Made by a program: the position numbers and the translations under genes. From a virus, in IMG/VR virus record IMGVR_UViG_3300033153_003319, positions 1-47,606 of that record: a DNA stretch of 47,606 nucleotides; one strand, written 5' to 3'. Below, in pieces: positions 16,101 through 23,257 of the stretch (positions are counted from its first letter, which is position 1; each line of letters begins with the position of its first letter). The notes below the pieces were generated by a model. That model saw only the letters and a list, made by a program, of their open reading frames with translations. It searched no databases and was not told the origin of the DNA.

Positions 16101-16770
16101 TCTCATTAATAACAAGAAGAAGATGAAAAAGAGTCCTTGGAATGCACTTGGTATTAAGTCCTCCCCTAGACTCATTAATAAACTAGTTGGCAGTGAAGGG
16201 TATGTGCCTGTTGCTGACAGACTTGGGAAAGGGAAGTTCAGAGAAAAGGGTGCATCTGCTGGATACAGTATATATGGTGTCTATCCTACTACATATGGTA
16301 CACACATCAAAGGTCAACCTATCAAGAAGAATGACACTATGGACGAGAAAGAGTCGGCCATACAATTAGTCGCATACATCAAGGATAGCGAGTCATACCT
16401 GAACAGAGCACTTAGCTCATCCAATACTAGAGTAACTAGTAATCTATATGATGCCATCATTCACGCTGGGTACAACGTGGGTAAAGGGCATTACAAGCGA
16501 ATTGCCAAGCAAGGTCTGGCCTACTACTTCATGACGATTCCAGCAACAGTTAATGGGGTTTTGAACAAAGACCTCCTGAGAAGGCGTGAGATGGAGTTTA
16601 ACTGGGCCAAGAACGAATCCATGCAAATACTCGATGCAGTTGTTCAAAAGGTAGGAGCATCCAATCTGAGCCAATCTAAGAAGACAGCACTGATCGACAA
16701 GACCAGACGAACCTACTACTTTCCAGAATGGGACTACAAGGGTCTACGCCATGAGGATTTGAAGAGGTAG
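13123..16770 (+). CDS. Large internal virion/ejection protein with C-terminal GH24-like lysozyme domain, 1215 aa
   Basis: This GTG-start protein is the largest in the genome. The N-terminal 900 residues are helical with several Gly/Ala-rich stretches (GAIGGTVGALYPVAEDENQ; AISGAALVSTAGPAASG), typical of gp16-like ejection proteins, and include LLPFYSFYSKNLHYWGDMIS. Residues about 1020-1170 resemble a phage lysozyme: Glu1025 (GSEGYVPVADRLGKG), Asp1032, then YPTTYGTHIKG in place of TIGYGHT, and a helix NLYDAIIHAGYNVGKG (Asn1118) matching 'qfdALvsfaFNvG'. The Glu-to-Asp spacing is shorter than in T4 lysozyme. The enzyme would open peptidoglycan during DNA entry. The lysozyme call rests on motif order only. 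Confidence 0.75.
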   Translation: MPREKLPTSSYEAIVKALEVSGSIARTSILGAVEGVDELLTGDKEDSSIPISDIVHGKQYMTAERFMDGIAKVFGGSYDTKGTNWLDSGLKFAAELAVDIGTDPLSYVPLVGEGAMIGKGVSKYLFKNAPKVMAQYAPKITEKVINQTLTRGAIGGTVGALYPVAEDENQLSSRIANAISGAALVSTAGPAASGVVKGMKLGSNIAIDLVYNKSNPEVIAKFKKVLDPKNAKMASPSEAYRVSRRAKDNFTYVTRDLNMLNAAIVKKFGPEAVDSAVKTFDSYIPSYVKDKNHLHLTNKVRKTSYEKKNRISTLLNDKYEAQIKADGKWTPVMDALIARNNHIIKEYNKAQKVRFTSMGKEHTPLIGISIHTPDVLDIDKLGKYSKADAQAGLLARTSEEAVKDGGLTGRQRLALENDRVIFSMMNAHEKNATRFLSELSRTGSKKDFYKNGAKAIEFLDGVTMDMKGAMLTLSHSWLRNNFAENSFRAFMEHGFEGGAEAALKQGRAVVGRIQQAFGKDLKGELSDLMKLTKSENAATEALEFMDKTGLTEMARNHGVLNSSFYKETLGEMGDKGFVTLAERSKRKMLEAVQGEKAIAAKILKAKERGRLVRTKDEILKFGKDTVGDTGALIENTARLNTFKHSVRRLATKEQYAAIKKHGYKDALKYHPELNGIYERSGKIVDKTFFNYAELSFGEEQVMKRLLPFYSFYSKNLHYWGDMISNDIAKFSKGSKALNQAVNYDINKSEKERMMFSEYERSSAHGIDREGKISTAPRASISDFLEAVSSPIGYTRGKVHPLLAGGVTMANIIGYKVGAFDEPRDAIGRKLLASSAYHKKRSPFHGERKVAILDEMLGSPFGTIRDREGELQVTSDLIPTVSAVTSMVPIPILDTKAKLREGGDLVDEMRPITSKEKTRREMRSTYKRNLQQRKRLDTGKKKERQVQMEVDRYNSRTPQSEKIQKQAEIYRNPASAEAVQQIHQEEITDGGRSPLINNKKKMKKSPWNALGIKSSPRLINKLVGSEGYVPVADRLGKGKFREKGASAGYSIYGVYPTTYGTHIKGQPIKKNDTMDEKESAIQLVAYIKDSESYLNRALSSSNTRVTSNLYDAIIHAGYNVGKGHYKRIAKQGLAYYFMTIPATVNGVLNKDLLRRREMEFNWAKNESMQILDAVVQKVGASNLSQSKKTALIDKTRRTYYFPEWDYKGLRHEDLKR

Positions 16771-17314
16771 GATTTTTCCCATAGCACGGCCATCTTTAAG
16801 GGTGGTAGGAGACAGTCCCCCTATACCCAACAAGCCAGCTCCCAACCGCCGCAGTGTGTCTAACCAAGGTTTGTTTAGCTAAGTAGAAGTATGTAGGATT
16901 TAGCTTTGGTTACCACCACCTACGAGAGAGGAAAACAACAAACGAACTCACTCTACTAACTAACTGTATTCCCTGTATGCTTTAGCGTCTAATTACCACC
17001 TTCTTCTTACTATGGCCGCTTGGTTGTTTTCAGTAAGCGGTGTTTTCAGTGGTTGGTAGACGGCCAATTAGGTTGCTGCCAATTGGGATAAATGCAGATC
17101 GTTTCCGATTGGTCATCATTGCTTGAATTTGGATAATTTGTCAAGGATGTGAAGTTGTTGGAATTGTTTGATAGTTGGAAGAAACCTCAAAATTTTTTGA
17201 TGAATTTGGTTATTGCTTTGCTCATTCGTTTGAACTGTGAGGCTATGATGATGGAGAGTTGACCTTTGAAATAGTTTCCAAAGGCCCTTTTTAATATTGG
17301 TAGTAGGTATGACA
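16771..17314. other. Convergent intergenic region, 544 bp
   Basis: No convincing gene lies here. The late plus-strand and early minus-strand operons end on each side, so it is expected to hold terminators. It contains several inverted repeats: TAACCAA (near 16860) with TTGGTTA (near 16905) and inner GCTAA/TTAGC; CCGCTT with AAGCGG (near 17015-17040); CCAATT with AATTGG (near 17070-17095); and two copies of GTTTTCAGT close to 17030 and 17043. A small structured RNA is possible. The clearest element is the terminator listed separately. Confidence 0.5.
17263..17292 (+). terminator. Rho-independent terminator of the late plus-strand operon
   Basis: CCTTTGAAA and TTTCCAAAGG form a stem of about nine pairs with one bulged C and a TAG loop, followed by GCCC and a run of five T. 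It reads correctly on the plus strand and sits 23 bp before the end of the converging minus-strand operon. It is about 490 bp beyond the last plus-strand gene, so the intervening RNA is transcribed. Confidence 0.55.
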
Positions 17315-17542
17315 TTACTCAGTAATGACGGTGATACGTTCGGAGATTTTTAGCTTCAGCATATCTTCTAGTGGTTGATAGATGGATGCCATCATCACAT
17401 CATCGAATGGGTTATCGGTGTCAGCAACTACTTCCATTAGAGCTTCTTCTAGGATGTCGTCGATCATTCCAAAGGCAAGACCTTCTATGTTAATATTCTC
17501 TAGTAGGATGCTTTTCGCTTTATCTTTGATATTGATGTCCAT
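17315..17542 (-). CDS. Small acidic protein, 75 aa, last gene of the early operon
   Basis: GGAGGGAATACC precedes the ATG. The product is acidic and helical (KDKAKSILLENINIEGLAFG, then MIDDILEEALMEVVADTDN) with no membrane segment or metal motif. It follows the helicase gene by 36 bp. Small acidic proteins of this sort are common at the ends of phage early operons and often bind host proteins, but nothing here identifies a target. Confidence 0.6.
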   Translation of the reverse strand: MDINIKDKAKSILLENINIEGLAFGMIDDILEEALMEVVADTDNPFDDVMMASIYQPLEDMLKLKISERITVITE

Positions 17543-17578
17543 GGTATTCCCTCCGTTGGATTTGGTTACGATACAATT

Positions 17579-19138
17579 TTACATGGTATCTAATTGTGAG
17601 TAAAGTTTGGTGTTCTCTAGTCGTCCTTTCAGTATCTTACTGTCTGGTTTGAGGAAGTTATCCATATAGTACCCATTTAGTACTGCATATGGAGCACCTT
17701 CATACTTGCCAGATGGTATGTATAGTCTGGATTTGTGTACACCTCTTGACTCTAATACTGCTGATATGGCATGGACTGCATCTAGCCTACTCATGCCATC
17801 GACGTACATACCATTTCTTTCTAAGAACTGTGTCTCACTAAGTCTTGGTCGGTACTTCTGTAGTGATTTTATTTCCATCCGTCTTTGTCTAGTTAGGTTG
17901 TTAAGTAGTTCTTCTGGAAAGTCTTGTTGTCTAATCATGACTGACAGGCTTTGGAACCCAGCCTTGTTTAGTTCTTTTGACAGTTCTATTGTGGCATTAC
18001 TGTACTCAATACCATTGGCATCATACTGTTGTTCATGGGTTGGTAATTCTCTGTCTAATTCCTCTGGTGGTCTACCAGCGTTTAGTGCGGTCTTCTGTAG
18101 TTTCTCATATTGTTCATGAGTTAGTTTAGGAGATGGGCCTCCAACATAGACATCGCAATGGGTTTTACCTTCATCTAGTCTCATGCCTCTGCCTATACGT
18201 TGTAGGTAGGCTGCTACTGACGAGACATTGAATGGCATAAAGATTGAACGGACGTTGTTGCTACTGAATCCAGCGGTTAGTACTCCAACTGTTATTAGTA
18301 TGTCGGCTGAGTTTAGTTCATTTTCTTTAAAGTCGTCGATACATTCATGTCGTTTTTCACCTGTGAACTTAGATGTGACAGCGGTGGCGTTGACACCTAT
18401 TACACGGAACATGTTAGCTAGTTCTTCACATTGTTTAATGGTCTTCATGAAGATGAGAGACTTCTCTCCATTGTGCTTGGCCGTGTATATTTTGATTAAC
18501 TTGATGAAGATTGATTCATCTTCCTCCTCTCGCCTTATGGGTATATGATGTAGCACTGGTGGCACTAGCATTTTTTTGTCTATGAGTTCTTGCATAGAGA
18601 TGGTGTATGCTACTGAGTCGAACATGGATGTCATGTCCTTGTTCTCTCTGAATGGTGTAGCTGTTACTCCTAACAGGAGACAGTCTTTTGGTAGTGATGC
18701 TACGATAGAGTCATATGACGTTGAGCCGAATAAGTGTGTCTCATCTACTATGCATAGACCTATACTATCTAAGTGTCCCCACTGCTTCATCTTCTCTGCA
18801 ACCTTAAAGGACTGCATGGTGCTTATGATACAGCGGTTCTCGCTCTTTGGTATCCTGTGTGCTTGGAGTATCCCTGTGTTGATACCCCAAAACTCTCGTA
18901 TGCTTTCTTCGTTTTGTCTGGTTAGTACATCCAAGTGTGATAGCATTACTGCTCTCTTGTATGGATGTCTATCTAAGTATCGTTTGATGATGGCACCAAC
19001 AATAATTGTTTTGCCGCTTCCCATAGGAAGCACCGCAATAGAGCTTTTGGCTCCGTTGTTAAACTCTGTAAATATTGATGTCACACAGTCGAGTTGATAA
19101 TCTCTTAATCTGTCGTATTCTCCTTCGAGGTTGTACAT
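17579..19138 (-). CDS. Superfamily 2 DEAD/DEAH-type DNA helicase, 519 aa
   Basis: All main SF2 motifs are visible: a Q-like start (LRDYQLDCV), Walker A PMGSGKT, motif II VDETH, motif III GVTATPFR, and motif VI QRIGRGMR. It resembles UvsW/RecG-UvrB-like and type III restriction-like phage helicases that load on forks or recombination intermediates. I place the start at 19138 because AAAGGAG lies six bases before it; an in-frame ATG at 19162 lacks such a site. After motif VI a C-terminal domain of about 170 residues is not recognised. It is probably the main unwinding or recombination helicase of the phage. Confidence 0.9.
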   Translation of the reverse strand: MYNLEGEYDRLRDYQLDCVTSIFTEFNNGAKSSIAVLPMGSGKTIIVGAIIKRYLDRHPYKRAVMLSHLDVLTRQNEESIREFWGINTGILQAHRIPKSENRCIISTMQSFKVAEKMKQWGHLDSIGLCIVDETHLFGSTSYDSIVASLPKDCLLLGVTATPFRENKDMTSMFDSVAYTISMQELIDKKMLVPPVLHHIPIRREEEDESIFIKLIKIYTAKHNGEKSLIFMKTIKQCEELANMFRVIGVNATAVTSKFTGEKRHECIDDFKENELNSADILITVGVLTAGFSSNNVRSIFMPFNVSSVAAYLQRIGRGMRLDEGKTHCDVYVGGPSPKLTHEQYEKLQKTALNAGRPPEELDRELPTHEQQYDANGIEYSNATIELSKELNKAGFQSLSVMIRQQDFPEELLNNLTRQRRMEIKSLQKYRPRLSETQFLERNGMYVDGMSRLDAVHAISAVLESRGVHKSRLYIPSGKYEGAPYAVLNGYYMDNFLKPDSKILKGRLENTKLYSQLDTM

Positions 19139-19284
19139 TCTTTCTCCTTTGAATTGTTCCATTGAATATTGTCATAGTTCTTTTTATAGTTAGTCATCCG
19201 TTCCCGTTGGTGGAACTTAATGTTCCTCACTAGGTTAGTGTACTCTGGTGCTGGATTATCCTTGTCGTATATCTTATCGTTCAT
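19105..19284 (-). CDS. Small basic/polar protein, 59 aa
   Basis: The ATG at 19284 overlaps the endolysin stop (ATGA) and has AGGAG six bases before it. The product is Asn/Lys/Arg-rich (MNDKIYDKDNPAPEYTNLVR, then NIKFHQRERMTNYKKNYDN). It overlaps the chosen helicase start by 34 bp, so the two are likely translationally coupled. There is no recognised domain. An upstream in-frame ATG at 19329 would overlap the endolysin gene and is less likely. Confidence 0.6.
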   Translation of the reverse strand: MNDKIYDKDNPAPEYTNLVRNIKFHQRERMTNYKKNYDNIQWNNSKEKECTTSKENTTD

Positions 19285-19904
19285 TCTTCTTCTCCTAGAT
19301 AGCCAAGTCCTCTTAGTAGTGGTACACAACCTATCTGCTTTGATACTGCGGTACTACTCCATTTTCCATCAGCTACATACTTACCACTTGTGTAGTGGTT
19401 TGTCCCACTCCATAGATAAGGAGAGTTAACTTCTGGATGATACTTTCTATAACCTAGTCCATTGTATCTCTCAAGGAAGTCAAGTGTTGCACCGATAGTC
19501 CAAGTGTCGGGCATGATGGATTCTTTTAATCTCAGTGCATCCATAGCTGACTCTTCCCATGTTCTGAATGGGCCCCTGCCTTTTGGTACTAGTCGTGTTT
19601 TTTTTACTGGTAGTCGCTCTCCGTTGTGTAGGATTCTTTTGAAACTTAGATTACCTTCCATGCTATGGATGACGGCCACTACTTCCCATGGCATATTGAA
19701 CTGTCTTGCTACTGCTATGTATCTGGACTTAGCTGCTTTCATTCTAGTAACTTTAACTTCGGTAGCACGGACAAATTCTGTGATGCTGACAGTGGTAAAC
19801 ATCACTGTTAACTTTATGACTACATCAACATTGATAATGGGGTTTGGACTGTCTTTCCTGAATAGCCTACTCACCTTTCGGCTCAATCGTTTCAACCATC
19901 TCAT
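19281..19904 (-). CDS. Endolysin, lysozyme-family, with N-terminal signal-anchor-like helix, 207 aa
   Basis: A perfect AGGAGG six bases before the ATG fixes the start. A basic N-terminus is followed by a weakly hydrophobic stretch (IINVDVVIKLTVMFTTVS, 23-40), possibly a signal anchor. The catalytic part matches a phage lysozyme family (COG5526-like): VVAVIHSMEGNLSFKRILHN with probable catalytic Glu83, then LVPKGRGPFRTWEESAMDAL, ERYNGLGYR and SPYLWSGTNHY with GKYVADG. These motifs are very characteristic. It would cut peptidoglycan glycan strands at lysis. Its location in the minus-strand early operon, next to the regulator, is unusual. Confidence 0.85.
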   Translation of the reverse strand: MRWLKRLSRKVSRLFRKDSPNPIINVDVVIKLTVMFTTVSITEFVRATEVKVTRMKAAKSRYIAVARQFNMPWEVVAVIHSMEGNLSFKRILHNGERLPVKKTRLVPKGRGPFRTWEESAMDALRLKESIMPDTWTIGATLDFLERYNGLGYRKYHPEVNSPYLWSGTNHYTSGKYVADGKWSSTAVSKQIGCVPLLRGLGYLGEEE

Positions 19905-20199
19905 CTATAACCTCCTTAGTTCTAGGGCGCTTACAACATAATCTGTTAGGCCAGTCTCGTTCTTTTAGTCTTTCCTCGTTGGTGGGAAAGATATAGTAAT
20001 TGTCGTCCTTTAGTGCGATACCTCCTCGATTAACACTCTTGATTGAATTGTCACCGTGTACTTTTTTGTACTCGTTGACATAATTAGTTAGTGTCCTGTG
20101 TGATATCCCGAGTGCATTAGCTGTGTTGCCTCTGTGCCAGTCGTTCTTCTCTAGCTCAGTTACAACTATCTGTAACTTTCTCTCGTTTAAAGTGGTCAT
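19867..20199 (-). CDS. Fis-type helix-turn-helix regulator, 110 aa
   Basis: GGAGG lies four bases before the ATG. Residues about 6-45 (ERKLQIVVTELEKNDWHRGN, then TANALGISHRTLTNYVNEYK) are a clear HTH_8/Fis-type DNA-binding domain, as in sigma-54 activators and Fis, but without an AAA+ part. The remaining 65 residues are basic (PNRLCCKRPRTKEVIDEM). It could act as a transcriptional switch or nucleoid-type protein. It overlaps the endolysin start by 38 bp, suggesting coupled expression of regulator and lysin. Confidence 0.8.
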   Translation of the reverse strand: MTTLNERKLQIVVTELEKNDWHRGNTANALGISHRTLTNYVNEYKKVHGDNSIKSVNRGGIALKDDNYYIFPTNEERLKERDWPNRLCCKRPRTKEVIDEMVETIEPKGE

Positions 20200-20235
20200 A
20201 TAGCCTCCATGTTATATGCCACTTAATGGTATCAG

Positions 20236-20601
20236 TTAGGAGAATGGCTTGTCGAACTTCCTTGTTTTACTGTTGTATGTAGAGTTAATTATTTCGTGCA
20301 ATGTATTAATTGCGTACCTTGAAATCTGAGGAGAGATGTCGTCTCTACCTGTTATAAAATCCATTATCTCATTTGTTAGTTTTTTGTATGTAGCGATGTC
20401 TTCTCCACAAAGGACATGGAATGGGTTGTCTTTTTCTTCTTTCGTTTCCTCTTTTGTTGAGGCAGCGGCTATTGACTTAATCAGTACATCCAATGCCAAT
20501 AGTGATGTTCCTATATCTTTGCCATCAGCAAACAGCATGTTGGCTATTTGCTTAGCTAGGTCGGCTGCTTCTATTACTTCTTCTTTTGTCTCAGTATTCA
20601 T
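20236..20601 (-). CDS. Hypothetical helical protein, 121 aa
   Basis: A mostly helical soluble protein with an acidic start (MNTETKEEVIEAADLAKQIA), a hydrophobic helix-turn (GTSLLALDVLIKSIAAAST) and a Lys/Glu linker before a second helical part (TNEIMDFITGRDD). It has no catalytic motif. AAAGGATATACATG gives a good ribosome site. Genes on both sides are a regulator and an amidase; I see no clue to its role. Confidence 0.55.
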   Translation of the reverse strand: MNTETKEEVIEAADLAKQIANMLFADGKDIGTSLLALDVLIKSIAAASTKEETKEEKDNPFHVLCGEDIATYKKLTNEIMDFITGRDDISPQISRYAINTLHEIINSTYNSKTRKFDKPFS

Positions 20602-20664
20602 GTATATCCTTTAGTTGGTGGTGAACATAAGTGGTCACCAGTATGTTATTACTTGTACTTGGAG

Positions 20665-21357
20665 TTATTCCCAAGCTAGTAGGTAGTCATTAGCTGTGTC
20701 TCTAATCATCTTCATCGTTGTAATGGAGTCGTTTCGTAACACAGTCAGGTCTTGTGTCTGTGGTGGTAGTGCTGGTAGTCCTTGCTCTATCTTGAATCCT
20801 TGGAGGATAGAGTTGATTAGTATACCAGCATACCTTTCTGGATTCTCGAACACTGCTTCGGATTCTGGTGATCGTCTAGCGAAGCATGGTTCTACTAGAC
20901 AACACACGAAACCAGCATTGGTTAGCCCATAGATCATAGTGCCACCGTTGTGTGACTCGTCTATGTCGTAGATACCATTGCCTCTTCTGATCTTAATACC
21001 AAGTCCACTATTGAGGTTTTGTGTAAAGGCGATAGCGAAGTCATCGTCTAGCAAGTAGTCAGTGTTAGCGACTAATACCTCACAGCCTCTTGGGTCACCA
21101 CTAGCATCGTTGAAGTGTAAACAGATAACATAGTCTACTTTGGCCTCCTTGCACTCTCTGATGATCTCCCTGACTTGTCCAGAGTATGATTTCTTGGCGT
21201 TACGATACAAGATGACTATCTCTAGTTCACTTGGTAGTGTTAGTGTTTTAATTATCTCAGTTACCTGAACATTAAATTCCCACTCACTGGTTCCGTTGTA
21301 GTTCTCTGCTCCTTGGTCGTAACTGTTGTGTCCGACTACGATGGCTACTCTCTTCAT
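20665..21357 (-). CDS. N-acetylmuramoyl-L-alanine amidase (amidase_3 type), 230 aa
   Basis: The zinc amidase pattern is present: His10 (AIVVGHNSYDQG), Glu27 (SEWEFNVQV), His82 (DYVICLHFNDASGD) and the catalytic-type Glu157 (CCLVEPCF). Residues 1-180 cover the family fold; the last 40 residues (QDLTVLRNDSITTMKMIRDT) are a short helical tail and not an obvious cell-wall-binding repeat. No signal peptide is visible. It would cut the amide between muramic acid and L-Ala. Its presence with a lysozyme-type endolysin gives the phage two lysins of different specificity. Its start overlaps the SNase-like stop. Confidence 0.85.
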   Translation of the reverse strand: MKRVAIVVGHNSYDQGAENYNGTSEWEFNVQVTEIIKTLTLPSELEIVILYRNAKKSYSGQVREIIRECKEAKVDYVICLHFNDASGDPRGCEVLVANTDYLLDDDFAIAFTQNLNSGLGIKIRRGNGIYDIDESHNGGTMIYGLTNAGFVCCLVEPCFARRSPESEAVFENPERYAGILINSILQGFKIEQGLPALPPQTQDLTVLRNDSITTMKMIRDTANDYLLAWE

Positions 21358-21695
21358 TGTGTTGCTCCTAGTTTTTTAGCTTCTCTTGTTATCATTGGTG
21401 CTATACTTTTGTTACCGTTGTAGTAGACGATGCCTATCCACCTGCCATACTTACCACGTTCTGCTGTTGACACTGTTAATGTGTCGCTACTGTCTATTAG
21501 TGCCTTGAGAGCTTGTTTATAGATAATTCCCTGATCTCTCTCTTCGCCTCTGATCTCTGGTGCATTGAGGTCTAGTAGTCTCACTTTGATGTCCAACTTG
21601 ATGTCGAACCCTAAGTCTACCTCTAGGTAGATAGTGTCTCCATCAACCACTCTCAAGACTTTAGTTACTCTGTAGTTATGTAGTTTCTTTTTCAT
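21354..21695 (-). CDS. Staphylococcal-nuclease-like (thermonuclease) protein, 113 aa
   Basis: The SNase core is plain: VVDGDTIYLEVDLGF (Asp18, Asp20, Thr21), KVRLLDLNAPEIRGEE (Arg39, Asp42, Glu47) and GKYGRWIG (Arg84). These correspond to the metal ligands and catalytic Arg-Glu-Arg triad. At 113 residues it is a minimal domain with no signal peptide, so it acts in the cytoplasm unless released. It may degrade host DNA or process nucleic acid. Coupled by 4-bp overlaps to the genes on both sides. Confidence 0.85.
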   Translation of the reverse strand: MKKKLHNYRVTKVLRVVDGDTIYLEVDLGFDIKLDIKVRLLDLNAPEIRGEERDQGIIYKQALKALIDSSDTLTVSTAERGKYGRWIGIVYYNGNKSIAPMITREAKKLGATQ

Positions 21696-22108
21696 TGTTC
21701 CTCCAATTCTTTTAATGCTTGTTTAGCTAACATGTACTTGTTTGCATCACAGCTAACTAACATTAACGTAAGCACCTTTTTACATTCCTCAAGTTTTTCT
21801 TTTAGCTCTTTGTTTTCCTTGGCTAGTTTTCGATTAGTCTCCTTCATGTTGGCAGCATAGTCCTGAGCATCCTCTTCCATGTCTGATAACTGGTGCAATC
21901 CCATTTCCAGATGCTTAAGTTTTTCATTGGCTTCTATATACATAGCCTTATAGGTTAGCCCACCACTCATAGTCTTGGCGTATGCTAAATTCCTTAGTTC
22001 TTTAACCTCAGGATGATACCCACAATTCATACAGTATCCATCATCCCTAATAGGTGTATGGTTCTCACCTATGTACTCATGGTCGCAACATTTAGTTTTC
22101 TTCATCAT
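21692..22108 (-). CDS. Zinc-ribbon plus coiled-coil protein, 138 aa
   Basis: An N-terminal Cys cluster (TKCCDHEYIGENH, then DGYCMNCGYHPE) looks like a treble-clef or zinc-ribbon knuckle. From residue 45 the protein is one long coiled coil (KETNRKLAKENKELKEKLEE). The end (AKQALKELEEQ) resembles the end of the next upstream gene's product (SAELAKELEE), and both genes carry the next RBS within this coding tail. DNA- or protein-tethering is plausible; no family recognised. Confidence 0.6.
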   Translation of the reverse strand: MMKKTKCCDHEYIGENHTPIRDDGYCMNCGYHPEVKELRNLAYAKTMSGGLTYKAMYIEANEKLKHLEMGLHQLSDMEEDAQDYAANMKETNRKLAKENKELKEKLEECKKVLTLMLVSCDANKYMLAKQALKELEEQ

Positions 22109-22383
22109 TCCTCCAATTCTTTTGCAAGCTCAGCCGATGCCTTACTGAATCCACCGCATTCATTAAACTCAGCAAGCACGTTCTCACTTTTATCTTTTAA
22201 CTTCGCAAGTTTTTCTTCTAAGTCAGTAACCTTACTCTCCATCTCGGTAGCGTAATCAAGTGCATGACTAAATATCTGGTCACTGTCGTCCTCTTGTACA
22301 GGTATGCGCATTCTGAATTTAGATGGGTCTTCACATAGAATATGTAAGTGTTCCCTTGCTTCTCTTATTAATATCGTTTCCAT
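22105..22383 (-). CDS. Coiled-coil protein, 92 aa
   Basis: Residues 1-45 carry a charged helix and an acidic linker (RMRIPVQEDDSDQIFSHALD). Residues 46-92 are a heptad coiled coil (MESKVTDLEEKLAKLKDKSE) ending AKELEE, similar to the C-terminus of the downstream neighbour. The two may interact through these coils. Starts and stops overlap by 1-4 bp on both sides, typical of this operon. Confidence 0.55.
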   Translation of the reverse strand: METILIREAREHLHILCEDPSKFRMRIPVQEDDSDQIFSHALDYATEMESKVTDLEEKLAKLKDKSENVLAEFNECGGFSKASAELAKELEE

Positions 22384-22685
22384 TATTCTTCCCCCTGCGG
22401 ATAAACTATGTCGTATTCTTCTACTCTATACCATACGACGGTACGGCTTTTTTCTTTCGTCCAAAACCGTACCTCTCCATCTTGGTTGTACCTATAGGCA
22501 TACAACTTCTTAACTGGTTTTTCTTCTAGTAGCTCTGACCACTGTCTTTTAGCTATGCCTATATTTACTGAAAACTCATCTCCATCATCATCGACGCAAA
22601 ACACACATTTCACTCCTATAAATTTAACTAACCTTCTTCCATCGTTAAAAGCATAAACCTTTCCTGTTTCTAATTTATCTATCAC
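22383..22685 (-). CDS. Hypothetical beta-rich protein, 100 aa
   Basis: It looks like a small beta-barrel: GKVYAFNDGRRLVKFIGVKC, CVDDDGDEFSVNIGIA, then a Tyr/Trp-rich half (KLYAYRYNQDGEVRFWTKEK). No catalytic or membrane motif is visible. The 73-residue product at 27833-28054 has a broadly similar short barrel pattern (LLDDGKTIIQFNRYRK). Unknown role; it sits among coiled-coil and small hypothetical genes. Confidence 0.55.
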   Translation of the reverse strand: MIDKLETGKVYAFNDGRRLVKFIGVKCVFCVDDDGDEFSVNIGIAKRQWSELLEEKPVKKLYAYRYNQDGEVRFWTKEKSRTVVWYRVEEYDIVYPQGEE

Positions 22686-22686
22686 A

Positions 22687-23034
22687 CTACACCCCCACTA
22701 AATATTTTGGTGGTAACACATGTCCATCTCTATACATCCAAAGATGTAAGCATGTCTTACAGTTGTTAACGTACTCACTCTTCTTCGGATGGAACTGAAC
22801 AACAGTATCTTCTTCATCCCAAAACAAATCCTTAACCATGTTCATCTCATTCCATGTAGGTATCCTACTTGGTATTGACACAGATACATGTTGCCACTCA
22901 CTGTCGCTTGGTGCTGCTAACACCTTGAGTGTTGTGTTCATCTTCTTTGTTGGTACAAAGAACAGACCGAACTCATCACCACGGTTAGTACCATAGGCTC
23001 CACCTGTCTCTCTGAATGCTTCTGGAAATTTCAT
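22687..23034 (-). CDS. DUF7694-like phage protein, 115 aa
   Basis: The block WQHVSVSIPSRIPTWNEMNM, then KDLFWDEEDTVVQFHPKKSE and YVNNCKTCLHLWMYRDG matches a widespread phage family of unknown function (annotated as DUF7694). The family hallmark is 'hvSVS...R.PtW.EM...kd.fw...d.v.qfHp...yvn....lHlw'. Conserved His, Cys and acidic residues suggest a metal site or enzyme, but none is proven. It is nearly full length for the family. Confidence 0.75.
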   Translation of the reverse strand: MKFPEAFRETGGAYGTNRGDEFGLFFVPTKKMNTTLKVLAAPSDSEWQHVSVSIPSRIPTWNEMNMVKDLFWDEEDTVVQFHPKKSEYVNNCKTCLHLWMYRDGHVLPPKYLVGV

Positions 23035-23243
23035 CGTGACACCTTCACTGTTTCACCTAACCAACATCCAGCACGATAGCCAAACGCTATATACTCAACA
23101 CGAGTCATGGTGTCGTTACATCTTGTTGTCTGTTGCGTAGTTAGTCCAATGGTTATCATTACCATTGTAGCTATAGTGAACATTGCGAACACTGGCCAGA
23201 ACAGAACGGTGATAGTGAACCACATACTCTTTAGTATTTTCAT
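23031..23243 (-). CDS. Small membrane protein, 70 aa
   Basis: After a short basic start the segment MWFTITVLFWPVFAMFTIAT with VMITIGL (about residues 7-34) is strongly hydrophobic, one long or two short membrane helices. The polar C-terminus has two Cys (TTRCNDTM; YRAGCWLG). Its position in the early operon suits an inner-membrane modifier of the infected cell, such as superinfection exclusion, but that is conjecture. Confidence 0.6.
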   Translation of the reverse strand: MKILKSMWFTITVLFWPVFAMFTIATMVMITIGLTTQQTTRCNDTMTRVEYIAFGYRAGCWLGETVKVSR

Positions 23244-23257
23244 ACAACCTCCTTCGG

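Noticed and set aside
19105-19329. 74-aa version of the small gene after the endolysin
   Set aside because: Its first 15 residues are an Arg-rich shadow of the endolysin; the ATG at 19284 has AGGAG and a 4-bp overlap.
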